DNA of 64,000 nt from Lactobacillus sp. ESL0677. GTDB lineage: Bacteria > Bacillota > Bacilli > Lactobacillales > Lactobacillaceae. A program made the position numbers and the translations under genes. Location of the stretch: contig NZ_CP113946.1 in assembly GCF_029392875.1 (NCBI RefSeq), positions 1,302,001 through 1,366,000 of the forward strand, given 5' to 3'. Position 1 is the stretch's first letter, and the number at the start of each line of letters is the position of its first letter. Shown here one piece after another: positions 18,081 through 24,925 of the stretch. The notes beneath the pieces are model-generated. The model did not search any database. It was not told the origin of the DNA and saw only the letters and a list, made by a program, of their open reading frames with translations.

Positions 18081-18155
18081 ATTATAGCAACTAATTAACC
18101 AAATTATTATTCAATTGCTTGTTTTTAACGCAATACTTAAATAGTTAAAATATTG
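18081..18155. repeat. Direct repeat copy A
   Basis: 75 bp that align without gaps to 18834-18908 (58 of 75 identical, counted by hand). The left end is the -10 box of the dehydrogenase promoter. Copy B is a degenerate version, so the promoter region was probably duplicated when the segment between the copies was inserted. Confidence 0.6.
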
Positions 18156-18245
18156 CCAGCATTTTTATTTAAATTCTGCTAGAACAGCTTTGAAATTTAA
18201 AATAAGAAAACTTATAATTGTATTTCTTTATATTCATTTTTTAGA

Positions 18246-18251
18246 TATAAT
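18246..18251 (+). promoter_or_regulatory. -10 box of candidate toxin mRNA
   Basis: A perfect TATAAT. The -35 region (TTTCTT at 18223-18228) is poor. The transcript would start near 18258. Confidence 0.45.
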
Positions 18252-18271
18252 ATTTATTACAGAACAGCTAA

Positions 18272-18281
18272 AGCTGGTGGC
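18272..18281 (+). repeat. Antisense-target repeat DRa in toxin mRNA
   Basis: AGCTGGTGGC in the 5' UTR recurs as AGCTAGTGGC at 18589-18598. The antisense RNA made across the second copy can therefore pair with the 5' UTR over ten bases, with one G-U. Confidence 0.55.
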
Positions 18282-18338
18282 TATTTCTTTCAAAAGAGGT
18301 GGTGCTTATGGTGTATTTACACCTAGCGCAAAATCCTA

Positions 18339-18349
18339 CTGAAAGGAGG
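18339..18349 (+). repeat. Antisense-target repeat DRb over the toxin RBS
   Basis: CTGAAAGGAG covers the Shine-Dalgarno sequence of the toxin gene and recurs as CTGTAAGGAG at 18601-18610. The antisense RNA can pair with it over nine of ten bases and block ribosome binding. Confidence 0.5.
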
Positions 18350-18365
18350 TTAGCCCTATACCTTT

Positions 18366-18530
18366 ATGGGTATTGCACTTTTTATCTTGCATTTAGCAAT
18401 TATCTTTACCGTGGTAAGCTACTTGTTATCTTCTTTAACGAATGCGACAAAGTCCTTAACTATCTGGATTATTGCTTTAGCAAGATTGTTTCTTGTAATC
18501 AAACTATTTTTTACGAGAAACAAAAAGTAA
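18366..18530 (+). CDS. Candidate type I toxin, small membrane protein
   Basis: A 54-aa hydrophobic protein starting MGIALFILHLAIIF and ending FFTRNKK. It has two membrane segments (about 3-22 and 31-48) and a basic tail. AAAGGAGG ends 16 bp before the ATG, which is long, but a small hairpin (ATACC-TTTATG-GGTAT) puts the start codon in its loop and shortens the distance. The antisense arrangement around it is like the par/Fst type I systems, though the peptide lacks the Fst core motif as I know it. A longer frame over the same bases has unnatural composition. Confidence 0.5.
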   Translation: MGIALFILHLAIIFTVVSYLLSSLTNATKSLTIWIIALARLFLVIKLFFTRNKK

Positions 18531-18567
18531 TCACTTTAGCTTGACAGAGCTGGTGATTACTATGTAA
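18518..18567. repeat. Hairpin repeat, copy 1
   Basis: 50 bp holding the stem AGTAATCAC...GTGATTACT. It overlaps the last codons of the toxin gene and acts as the terminator of the antisense RNA on the minus strand. Copy 2 lies at 18670-18719 (42 of 50 identical). Confidence 0.65.
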
Positions 18568-18637
18568 TTATTATCCTGCCACCACTTTAGCTAGTGGCTT
18601 CTGTAAGGAGTTCTATCGTAAGTAGAACTCCTTTTCT
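18519..18637 (-). ncRNA. Candidate antitoxin antisense RNA
   Basis: A minus-strand transcript of about 120 nt is predicted from an extended -10 (TGTGC-TACAAT, 18653-18644). It would hold a 5' hairpin (GGAGTTCTA...TAGAACTCC), then the complements of DRb and DRa in that order, a second hairpin (GCCAC...GTGGC), and end in the 18525-18561 stem with T-rich tail. The order suits pairing with the toxin mRNA's 5' UTR and RBS, and its 3' end overlaps the toxin gene. Confidence 0.5.
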
Positions 18638-18641
18638 TTTG
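18611..18641 (+). terminator. Toxin mRNA terminator
   Basis: AAGGAGTTCTA pairs with TAGAACTCCTT and is followed by TTCTTTT. It lies on the strand of the toxin gene. Confidence 0.7.
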
Positions 18642-18669
18642 TTATTGTAGCACACGTATTTTGAGAATA

Positions 18670-18719
18670 AAACAAAAAGTAATCACTTTAGCTTTGGCGA
18701 GTTAATGATTACTTTGTAA
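18670..18719. repeat. Hairpin repeat, copy 2
   Basis: A copy of 18518-18567 with a shifted loop and an intact AGTAATCA...TGATTACT stem. An extended -10 (TGC-TATAAT, 18743-18735, minus strand) lies just upstream of it. That would give a separate short RNA ending at this hairpin. Confidence 0.6.
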
Positions 18720-18728
18720 ACATATTCT
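18670..18728 (-). ncRNA. Possible second short antisense-like RNA
   Basis: Predicted from the extended -10 at 18743-18735 and the hairpin copy 2 with its T-rich tail. About 60 nt. It could be a decoy, a second regulator, or a remnant of a duplicated antitoxin terminator. Confidence 0.3.
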
Positions 18729-18833
18729 CTTTTCATTATAGCATACAGTTTTTGATGTTAGTGCAAGTTTTTTCTTTTTATCTAGGTTATGACAAGATAC
18801 TTAAGTCACACCACAGTTCTTTTAAATTAGATT

Positions 18834-18908
18834 ATTACAGCAATTAACTAACTAAATTGTTATGTCATCGACTATTTTTAATACATTACTCAGATAGTTA
18901 AAATATTG
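18834..18908. repeat. Direct repeat copy B
   Basis: The second copy of 18081-18155. The two copies flank the toxin-antitoxin candidate. Copy B lies just before the silent hsdS frame and has lost the -10 box (TGTAAT instead of TATAAT). Confidence 0.6.
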
Positions 18909-18921
18909 TAGATACTTATTT

Positions 18922-20109
18922 TTGAAAATTAGTATTAGTAATTCTCTATCATACGATACGTCTACTTGGGAACAACATAAACTTGGAGAGCTCCTCAACT
19001 ATGAACAGCCAACCAAATACATAGTTAAAGATACAAAATACTCAACTTCTGCCTGTGTTCCAGTCTTAACGGCAGGAAAAAGTTTTATTCTAGGATATAC
19101 TAATGAAAAAGATAATATTAAGATAGCTACCAGAAAATCACCAATTATTATATTTGACGACTTTACGACTAGTTGTCATCTTGTAGATTTTTCTTTTAAG
19201 GTTAAAAGTTCTGCTATAAAATTATTGAGTACCCGAAATAATAAGAATGATATTATTTATAGTTATTATCTACTTAAAAAGTTAAATTATGTTCCTGAAG
19301 GTCATGAACGTCATTGGATCTCTATTTTTTCTAAAAGTAAAGTTTATACAGCAAAGATAAGTGAACAAAAACGAATCAGCCAAATTATGAAAGCAATAAA
19401 TAGTCTTTCTACTCTCCAAGAACGTAAGCTAGAACTGTATAAACAACTTAAGAAATATTTGCTTCAAAAAATGTTTGCTAATGAACAGGAAAAAGTTCCT
19501 AAAATTAGGTTTAAGGGATTTGATGAGGACTGGAAAAAGAAAAAATTAGGTGAAATTATGGAAGTTTCATCAGTAAAACGAGTTCATCAATCTGATTGGA
19601 CAAACAAGGGAGTTAGATTTTTTAGAGCAAGAGACATAGTTTCTATTTCCAAACATATTGAACCAAGTGAAAAAATATATATTCCTTTTGAACTTTATAA
19701 TAAGCTTTCAAAAATATCAGGAAAAGTAAAAATAGGTGATTTAATTGTTACTGGAGTAGGCTCTATAGGTATACCTCTATTAATAAGAGATACTAACCCA
19801 ATTTATTTTAAAGATGGTAATATTATTTGGTTTAAAAATAGCGGAAAAATTTTTGGTGAATTCTTTTACTACTCTTTTATTGGAAGCAATATTCAAAAAT
19901 ATATTCATATTTCATCTGGCTCAGGAACTGTAGGAACATATACCATTAACAGCGGTAAAATAACCCCTATTGGACTTCCTAAATACGAAGAACAAGTCAA
20001 AGTAGGTAGTACATTAAAGAGAATTAACGAAAATATAAATTTTAATATGAATAAAAATAAATTGTATAAACAACTTAAACAATATCTGCTACAAAATCTA
20101 TTTTGCTAA
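18922..20109 (+). CDS. Silent type I specificity cassette (hsdS2)
   Basis: A 395-aa HsdS with two target recognition domains (about 10-150 and 205-350) and two conserved helical spacers (163-204 and the C-terminus ending KQYLLQNLFC). The usual N-terminus (PRIRFKGFTNAWEQ type) is missing: the frame begins with a TTG and no ribosome-binding site, and enters the family only at TWEQHKLGE. It reads opposite to the expressed hsdS at 22124-23266. I take it as a promoterless store of recognition domains that is swapped in by inversion. Confidence 0.75.
   Translation: MKISISNSLSYDTSTWEQHKLGELLNYEQPTKYIVKDTKYSTSACVPVLTAGKSFILGYTNEKDNIKIATRKSPIIIFDDFTTSCHLVDFSFKVKSSAIKLLSTRNNKNDIIYSYYLLKKLNYVPEGHERHWISIFSKSKVYTAKISEQKRISQIMKAINSLSTLQERKLELYKQLKKYLLQKMFANEQEKVPKIRFKGFDEDWKKKKLGEIMEVSSVKRVHQSDWTNKGVRFFRARDIVSISKHIEPSEKIYIPFELYNKLSKISGKVKIGDLIVTGVGSIGIPLLIRDTNPIYFKDGNIIWFKNSGKIFGEFFYYSFIGSNIQKYIHISSGSGTVGTYTINSGKITPIGLPKYEEQVKVGSTLKRINENINFNMNKNKLYKQLKQYLLQNLFC
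19412..19534 (+). repeat. Inverted repeat, left arm
   Basis: 123 bp in the central conserved region of the silent hsdS. It is the reverse complement of 22639-22761 with 116 of 123 positions identical (hand count). Recombination between the arms would invert the 3.1 kb between them. Confidence 0.9.
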
Positions 20110-20130
20110 GTAATAATATAATACATACGA

Positions 20131-20178
20131 AAAAAGGACATATCTTTCAGTTGATTCTGAAAAAGTATGTCCTTTTTA
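20131..20178. terminator. Terminator after silent hsdS
   Basis: GGACATA pairs with TATGTCC across a 20-nt loop that also contains a TTTCAG/CTGAAA pairing. T runs lie on both sides. Confidence 0.75.
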
Positions 20179-20286
20179 TTTGATTCGAAGAAAATTGTCG
20201 TCTATTTTTAATAACTTTTAACTAAAAATATATAATATTTTTTATTGGCAATGCCAGTGACATGCTATAAATTTAGGATGACTTGC

Positions 20287-20457
20287 TCATAAATTATTCC
20301 AATCTATGTTAGTAAAGCCTGTCTTATCTGTTTGTCGTTCACGAATGTTTTTCAGTACACCGGCATTTTTAAGATATAAAGTTTCATTAACGGAATTACA
20401 ATGATCTGACTTTTTCGCACTTGAAATTATCTTTTGTGAACTTTCATTTTTTAAACT
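20287..20457 (-). pseudogene. Remnant of a YefM/Phd-like antitoxin
   Basis: A 57-codon open frame without a start codon, bounded by stops. It reads CNSVNETLYLKNAGVLKNIR and ends TNIDWNNL. The NSVNETLYL segment is characteristic of the C-terminal half of YefM antitoxins. The N-terminal DNA-binding part is gone and no toxin follows. It lies between the silent hsdS and the recombinase gene. The assignment is by motif memory only. Confidence 0.4.
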
Positions 20458-20464
20458 TCATTAA

Positions 20465-21385
20465 CTATTTCAACGTTGAAATATACTTAATAATTTTATC
20501 GTTATCTTGATTATCTAGTTCGCGAATCACATGCAGGTATGTCTCTTGAGTTGTTGTAATACTAGAATGACCTAACCTTCTGGCAACTGAAGCAATTGAA
20601 ACACCAGCGTAAAGCAGCACACTAGCATGAGTATGTCTTAAACCGTGAACGCTAATTATTGGAATATTAGCACGATTGCATAAAACTTCCAAGCGATTAT
20701 TAATTGTAGAATTAAATATTCGTTGCTGATTCTGAATAAATATTGGCTTGTTTACATCCATTTTCTTGGTCAAACGTTTAAATTGTGTGTTTAATTTACG
20801 ATCAATTGGAATTTTGCGAATTGATGAATCATTTTTAGTCGGGATAAAATTGCCAATTTTTGATTTATAATCCCAAGTCTTATTAACATTAAGAGTTCGA
20901 GCTTCAAAATCAAAATCTTTAATAGTTAATCCCAATGCTTCACTAAATCTTAAACCCGTTTTAGCAACAAGCAAAATAAAATAGTCCCAAGAAATTCTTG
21001 GACCTATTTCCAATTCTCGCATTAATTTGATTAGCTCTTTCTGACTAAGATATTTCTTCTTGTGATTACGACTTATTGTTCCTTTAATAACAACTTTACG
21101 GGTTGGATCACGCTTAATTAACTCATCATCAAGAGCATCAACTAACGAAGATTTAAGATGACGATTAAAATCAATTACCGTTTGATGTTCATGATTTTGT
21201 GCATATTCATTAATGAGTTTTTGATATAATTTACGGTCTAATTGATCTAAAGTAACATGCGGTGCTAATTTCTTTAACGTTCTAAGTGTAATCTGATACT
21301 TTGCAAAGGTAACAGGTCTAACTGCACCATTTTTATATAATTCTATCCATTCTTCAAAATATTCCCAAAATAACTGCTGCTTCAT
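20465..21385 (-). CDS. Tyrosine recombinase of the hsdS inversion locus
   Basis: A 306-aa phage-integrase family protein. The N-terminal SAM-like core-binding domain covers 1-100. The catalytic domain carries R146 (TGLRFSEA), H247-x-x-R250 (HGLRH), H273 (LGHSS) and Y283 (ETYLHV), so all catalytic residues are present. It lies between two opposed hsdS genes inside their inverted repeats, the same arrangement as recombinases that invert type I specificity genes in streptococci and lactobacilli. I infer that role. The ribosome-binding site GGAGG is upstream. Confidence 0.9.
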   Translation of the reverse strand: MKQQLFWEYFEEWIELYKNGAVRPVTFAKYQITLRTLKKLAPHVTLDQLDRKLYQKLINEYAQNHEHQTVIDFNRHLKSSLVDALDDELIKRDPTRKVVIKGTISRNHKKKYLSQKELIKLMRELEIGPRISWDYFILLVAKTGLRFSEALGLTIKDFDFEARTLNVNKTWDYKSKIGNFIPTKNDSSIRKIPIDRKLNTQFKRLTKKMDVNKPIFIQNQQRIFNSTINNRLEVLCNRANIPIISVHGLRHTHASVLLYAGVSIASVARRLGHSSITTTQETYLHVIRELDNQDNDKIIKYISTLK

Positions 21386-21461
21386 AAAATAATACCTCCA
21401 AAATAATTTTGCCCATAGGGCTTAATTAGCTTAAACCATTTGGATAAAGATTAAAAAAGCA

Positions 21462-21496
21462 ATGCAATTGTAGTTATAAATTATTGCTAATTGCAT
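21462..21496. promoter_or_regulatory. Operator-like inverted repeat before dinJ
   Basis: ATGCAATT and AATTGCAT form a perfect 8-bp inverted repeat, 19 bp apart. The right arm abuts a promoter (TTGCTA 21484-21489, 17 bp, TAAAAT 21507-21512). This suits autorepression by an antitoxin-toxin complex. Confidence 0.5.
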
Positions 21497-21529
21497 ATAA
21501 AAATAATAAAATTAATTTGAGGTGATATT

Positions 21530-21787
21530 ATGAATAAAACTTTACAGGCCCGAATGGATGGTAAACTTATGGATGAAGCAGAAGGTATCTTAAAAGATTT
21601 AGGACTTAATCGTTCAACTGCCTTGAAAATTTTTTATCAACAAATTGTATGGAATAATGGTTTACCTTTTGCAGTTAAAAAGCCTGAAATACCAAATGAA
21701 GAAACGCTGGATGCGATGCATGAAGATTTGTCTAAGACCAAGACTTACGATAATTCGGATGAATTATGGCATGACTTGGGTATTTAA
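21530..21787 (+). CDS. dinJ: RelB/DinJ family antitoxin
   Basis: An 85-aa antitoxin. The N-terminal ribbon-helix-helix (LQARMDGKLMDEAEGILKDL, then NRSTALKIFYQQIV) should bind DNA and the C-terminal part should wrap the toxin. The ribosome-binding site GAGGTGA is well placed. It is followed 3 bp later by the toxin gene. The pair sits inside the invertible segment. Confidence 0.88.
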   Translation: MNKTLQARMDGKLMDEAEGILKDLGLNRSTALKIFYQQIVWNNGLPFAVKKPEIPNEETLDAMHEDLSKTKTYDNSDELWHDLGI

Positions 21788-21790
21788 AAT

Positions 21791-22063
21791 ATGTTAAATA
21801 TTAAGGTTACAGCTAAGTTTAGAAAAGACGTCAAGCGGTGTAATAAGCAAGGGCTACCAATGACTCAACTTAAGTTAGTTATTCATGAACTTGAACAAAA
21901 TCATGTCCTGCCCTCTAATTATAAAAATCATGCTTTAGATGGAACTTACTCTAATTATCTTGAATGCCATATAAAGCCAGATTGGTTGTTAATATATCAA
22001 ATTACTCAAACAACTTTGGCACTTATTAGAACAGGCAGTCATGCAGAATTATTTAAAAAATAA
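21791..22063 (+). CDS. yafQ: YafQ family mRNA interferase toxin
   Basis: A 90-aa RelE-superfamily toxin that would cleave mRNA on the ribosome. YafQ-type features are the RKDVKRCNKQG start, the H-A-L-D-G-T-Y segment (about 52-58), and the C-terminal ALIRTGSHAELF with a catalytic His. Full length, so probably active. Cotranscribed with dinJ. Confidence 0.88.
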   Translation: MLNIKVTAKFRKDVKRCNKQGLPMTQLKLVIHELEQNHVLPSNYKNHALDGTYSNYLECHIKPDWLLIYQITQTTLALIRTGSHAELFKK

Positions 22064-22069
22064 AATTTT

Positions 22070-22118
22070 ATACCAAAAAGCCATATTCTTGATTTAGTTG
22101 AAGAATATGGCTTTTTGT
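22070..22118. terminator. Bidirectional terminator
   Basis: GCCATATTCT pairs with AGAATATGGC, flanked by A and T runs. It separates yafQ from the convergent hsdS. Confidence 0.88.
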
Positions 22119-22123
22119 ATATA

Positions 22124-23266
22124 TTAGCAGAATAAATTTTGAAGAAGGTATTGTTTTATAACTTTTGTCTTTTCAGTAGATACATATTGTTCTTTTTTAA
22201 TATTATCTATTAGACTAATAAATTGACCAATATCATGTTGTTCATCAAGACTTGGAACTTTAAAATTCATATTTGATATTAAATCCCAATCAGCTCTCGG
22301 CATTTTAGTTCCAGTAGAAATATTAGCTGCTCTTTGATATTTATTGTTTTGAATTAAATAAAATATGAAAGTAGAGCTGTTTTTTTTAGGTCTTAAAACC
22401 CAAAAATCACCAACCGCAATTCCCTTAAAATCGCTTTTAACAATTTTTCTTAAATATGGACGTAGTTTTCCATATAAAATATCATTTTTATCAAACAAAA
22501 TTCCTGTTTTTGCTTCAACATTTTTCTTAATATTACCTACTGTATTATTCTTTATATTTTCATATTCTACTTTGAAAAGATTATCTTCGTTACTTAGTTT
22601 AGTAATTCTAGTACATAAACTTTTAAATATTAAATTTCTCCAGTCCTCATCAAATCTCTTAAATCTAATTTGTGGGACTTTTTCCTGTTCATTAGCAAAC
22701 ATCTTTTGAAGCAAATATTTCTTAAGTTGTTTATACAGTTTTAGCTTACGTTCTTGGAGAGCTAACAGGTCATTAATTTCTTGTAATACAAGCGATAGTT
22801 TTCTTTGTTCTGTTAAATTAATTGGAATTATAATTTTTATTTTTTTCATCACATTGTTCATCAATTTAGGATTTCCAACTTTTGAAACATATTTCCACGC
22901 AATTTTATTTAACGAACAAGCAATAGCTAAATTACAGTATCCTTTTGATGAAAGAAGAACACCATTTACATTTGTGCTGTAAAATTTTCCTTGCCTATAT
23001 GAAACAGTTCCAGCATTTGCTCCATCTGTTGTCCATGTAATAGCTGTGTCAAAAAGAAATTTATTATAATAACCCATTAATCCATTGTTTTTAGTTTGAG
23101 AAGAATAAACAGGGTATTTCATTTCTTTATTTTTCTTTTTTACAATTAGCTTTTCACTTAATACTTTTCCTCTTGTTACTTCAAAAATTTCATTTATTTC
23201 TTTCTGTTCCCAAGCGTTAGTGAATCCCTTAAACCTAATCCGCGGTACATTAGTAACTTTACTCAT
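22124..23266 (-). CDS. hsdS: Type I restriction specificity subunit (expressed)
   Basis: A 380-aa HsdS with two recognition domains (about 15-160 and 210-340) and two conserved spacers (168-209 and the C-terminus ending KQYLLQNLFC). The start MSKVTNVPRIRFKGF overlaps the end of hsdM by 8 bp, and AAGGAG lies 10 bp upstream, so it is expressed with hsdM. The central spacer is one arm of the 123-bp inverted repeat, so inversion would replace its second recognition domain with that of the silent copy while the first stays. Confidence 0.92.
   Translation of the reverse strand: MSKVTNVPRIRFKGFTNAWEQKEINEIFEVTRGKVLSEKLIVKKKNKEMKYPVYSSQTKNNGLMGYYNKFLFDTAITWTTDGANAGTVSYRQGKFYSTNVNGVLLSSKGYCNLAIACSLNKIAWKYVSKVGNPKLMNNVMKKIKIIIPINLTEQRKLSLVLQEINDLLALQERKLKLYKQLKKYLLQKMFANEQEKVPQIRFKRFDEDWRNLIFKSLCTRITKLSNEDNLFKVEYENIKNNTVGNIKKNVEAKTGILFDKNDILYGKLRPYLRKIVKSDFKGIAVGDFWVLRPKKNSSTFIFYLIQNNKYQRAANISTGTKMPRADWDLISNMNFKVPSLDEQHDIGQFISLIDNIKKEQYVSTEKTKVIKQYLLQNLFC
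22639..22761 (-). repeat. Inverted repeat, right arm
   Basis: The partner of 19412-19534 (116 of 123 identical in reverse complement), in the central spacer of the expressed hsdS. Confidence 0.9.
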
Positions 23267-24914
23267 TCTTGAACAACTCCTTCAGCAATTCTATTTCTTG
23301 ATTTGATTGTTCATCAGAACCTACTAAGTCATTCAAATCTTCCAATATAGAGCTATTTAACTCCTTAATCTTTTTATCAGTTTCTTGAATTTCAGCCACA
23401 ACTTTTTTAATGTCAACTGGTGGTTCTTCTTCAAATGTATCGACATAACGTGGAATATTAAGATTATATTCGTTTTCCTTAATTTCATCTAAACTGGCGT
23501 CATGGGCATACTTATCAACATCTTCACGCTTAAGGTAAGTAGAAACGATTTTATCAATATCCTTTTCACGCAATAGATTTTGATTTTTACCTTTTTCAAA
23601 ATCCTTGCTGGCATCAATAAAGAAGATATCTTTACGCTCACGCTTTTTCTTTAATACCAAAATGACCGTTGGAATACCAGTCGAATAGAATAATCCTGCT
23701 GGCAATCCAATTACAGCATCAAGACGATTCTTGTCAATCAAGGCCTGACGAATTTTTCCTTCTTTGGCACCTCTAAACAAAACACCGTGAGGTAAGACAA
23801 TCGCCATTGTACCGCTGTCTTTTAAGTGATATAAGCCGTGCAAAACAAAAGCATAATCTGCTTTACTCTTAGGTGGCAATGCCCCATATTCTCCGAATCG
23901 TGGATCCTTTAATTTTCGGTCATCATTATCCCACTTTTGCGAATATGGTGGGTTCATAACCACTGCATCAAAAGTTTGTGGGCCTTCACTACCATCCGTA
24001 TTTTTACGTTTAGGCCAATCTTCTTCCAAAGTATCAGCGTTAGATAAGGTCATATTCTGATATGGCACATGGTGCATCATTAAGTTCATCCGTGCTAAGT
24101 TGTATGTTGTCGTATTTAATTCTTGTCCATAAAAGCGAACCGGAATTTTTTTCGCAAGTTGCTTACTTAATTCACCTTGAACCGTTAATAGCAGCGAGCC
24201 TGATCCCATTGCAGCATCATAGACACTAAACGGCTCACCATTATCTGTTGCAGATGCAGTTGCCAATCTTGCTAAAACTTGTGAGACTTGGTGCGGTGTA
24301 TAAAATTCCCCTGCTTTTTTGCCAGAATTGCCAGCAAACTTAGCAATCAAATATTCATAGACATCCCCTAGAATATCATGGCCAGATTCATCGTTATATT
24401 CAAACTGATCAACCAAATTAACAATCTTCATTAATGACTTAGCACGTTGATTAGTATTATTTCCTAAACGACTGTTACCTAAGTTAATATCTGCAAAGAC
24501 CCCGCTAAAATCTTGTTCGGCATTAGTATTAATCTTAGTGTTATCGTTAAACCGGTTAAACATCTCTTGAAAGTCTTCTGGCTTCAACGTATTATTATTA
24601 ACTTTATCAGTAATCGACTGCCAAGTATATTCTGGCTCAATTGCATAGCCTAAGTCTTCAGCAATTGCTGTCAGAAAGTCTTGTAGTTCATCTCCTACCG
24701 CTTGCTCTAGATAGTCTTTATTTAATTCTTCAAAAGTATTTCCAGTCAATAAGTCACTTTTACGCAAATGATCTAATTGATTTTCTGACAAATAACGATA
24801 AAACATGAAACCCAGAATATAATTACGATATTCATCAGCTGCCATATTTCCTCGCAATTCATTGGCCATAGCCCATAATTTACTTGTAATTTCTTGAGCA
24901 CGATTTTCACTCAT
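23259..24914 (-). CDS. hsdM: Type I restriction modification methylase
   Basis: A 551-aa N6-adenine methyltransferase. It has an N-terminal HsdM helical domain (1-150), the SAM motif DAAMGSGS (233-240) and the catalytic NPPY (321-324). It works with HsdS for methylation and with HsdR for cleavage. The gene starts 11 bp after hsdR ends and overlaps hsdS by 8 bp. Confidence 0.96.
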   Translation of the reverse strand: MSENRAQEITSKLWAMANELRGNMAADEYRNYILGFMFYRYLSENQLDHLRKSDLLTGNTFEELNKDYLEQAVGDELQDFLTAIAEDLGYAIEPEYTWQSITDKVNNNTLKPEDFQEMFNRFNDNTKINTNAEQDFSGVFADINLGNSRLGNNTNQRAKSLMKIVNLVDQFEYNDESGHDILGDVYEYLIAKFAGNSGKKAGEFYTPHQVSQVLARLATASATDNGEPFSVYDAAMGSGSLLLTVQGELSKQLAKKIPVRFYGQELNTTTYNLARMNLMMHHVPYQNMTLSNADTLEEDWPKRKNTDGSEGPQTFDAVVMNPPYSQKWDNDDRKLKDPRFGEYGALPPKSKADYAFVLHGLYHLKDSGTMAIVLPHGVLFRGAKEGKIRQALIDKNRLDAVIGLPAGLFYSTGIPTVILVLKKKRERKDIFFIDASKDFEKGKNQNLLREKDIDKIVSTYLKREDVDKYAHDASLDEIKENEYNLNIPRYVDTFEEEPPVDIKKVVAEIQETDKKIKELNSSILEDLNDLVGSDEQSNQEIELLKELFKNE

Positions 24915-24925
24915 TTGTTTCTCCC

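Noticed and set aside
18299..18544. 81-codon open frame over the type I toxin candidate
   Set aside because: It has a good RBS, but the protein is rich in Tyr and Cys with no pattern. The overlapping 54-aa frame is far more protein-like (two hydrophobic segments, basic tail).
18518..18719. CRISPR-like repeats
   Set aside because: Only two copies of a 50-bp hairpin repeat with one 102-bp gap; they fit terminators. No cas genes are in the window.
20465..21385. Integrase as a sign of a prophage or genomic island
   Set aside because: No phage genes or attachment site follow, and tRNA-Arg is 15 kb away. The context is an hsdS inversion locus.
19412..22761. Transposon or prophage ends
   Set aside because: The inverted repeats lie inside hsdS coding sequence and encode the conserved spacer. 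There is no transposase and no target duplication, so they are inversion sites.
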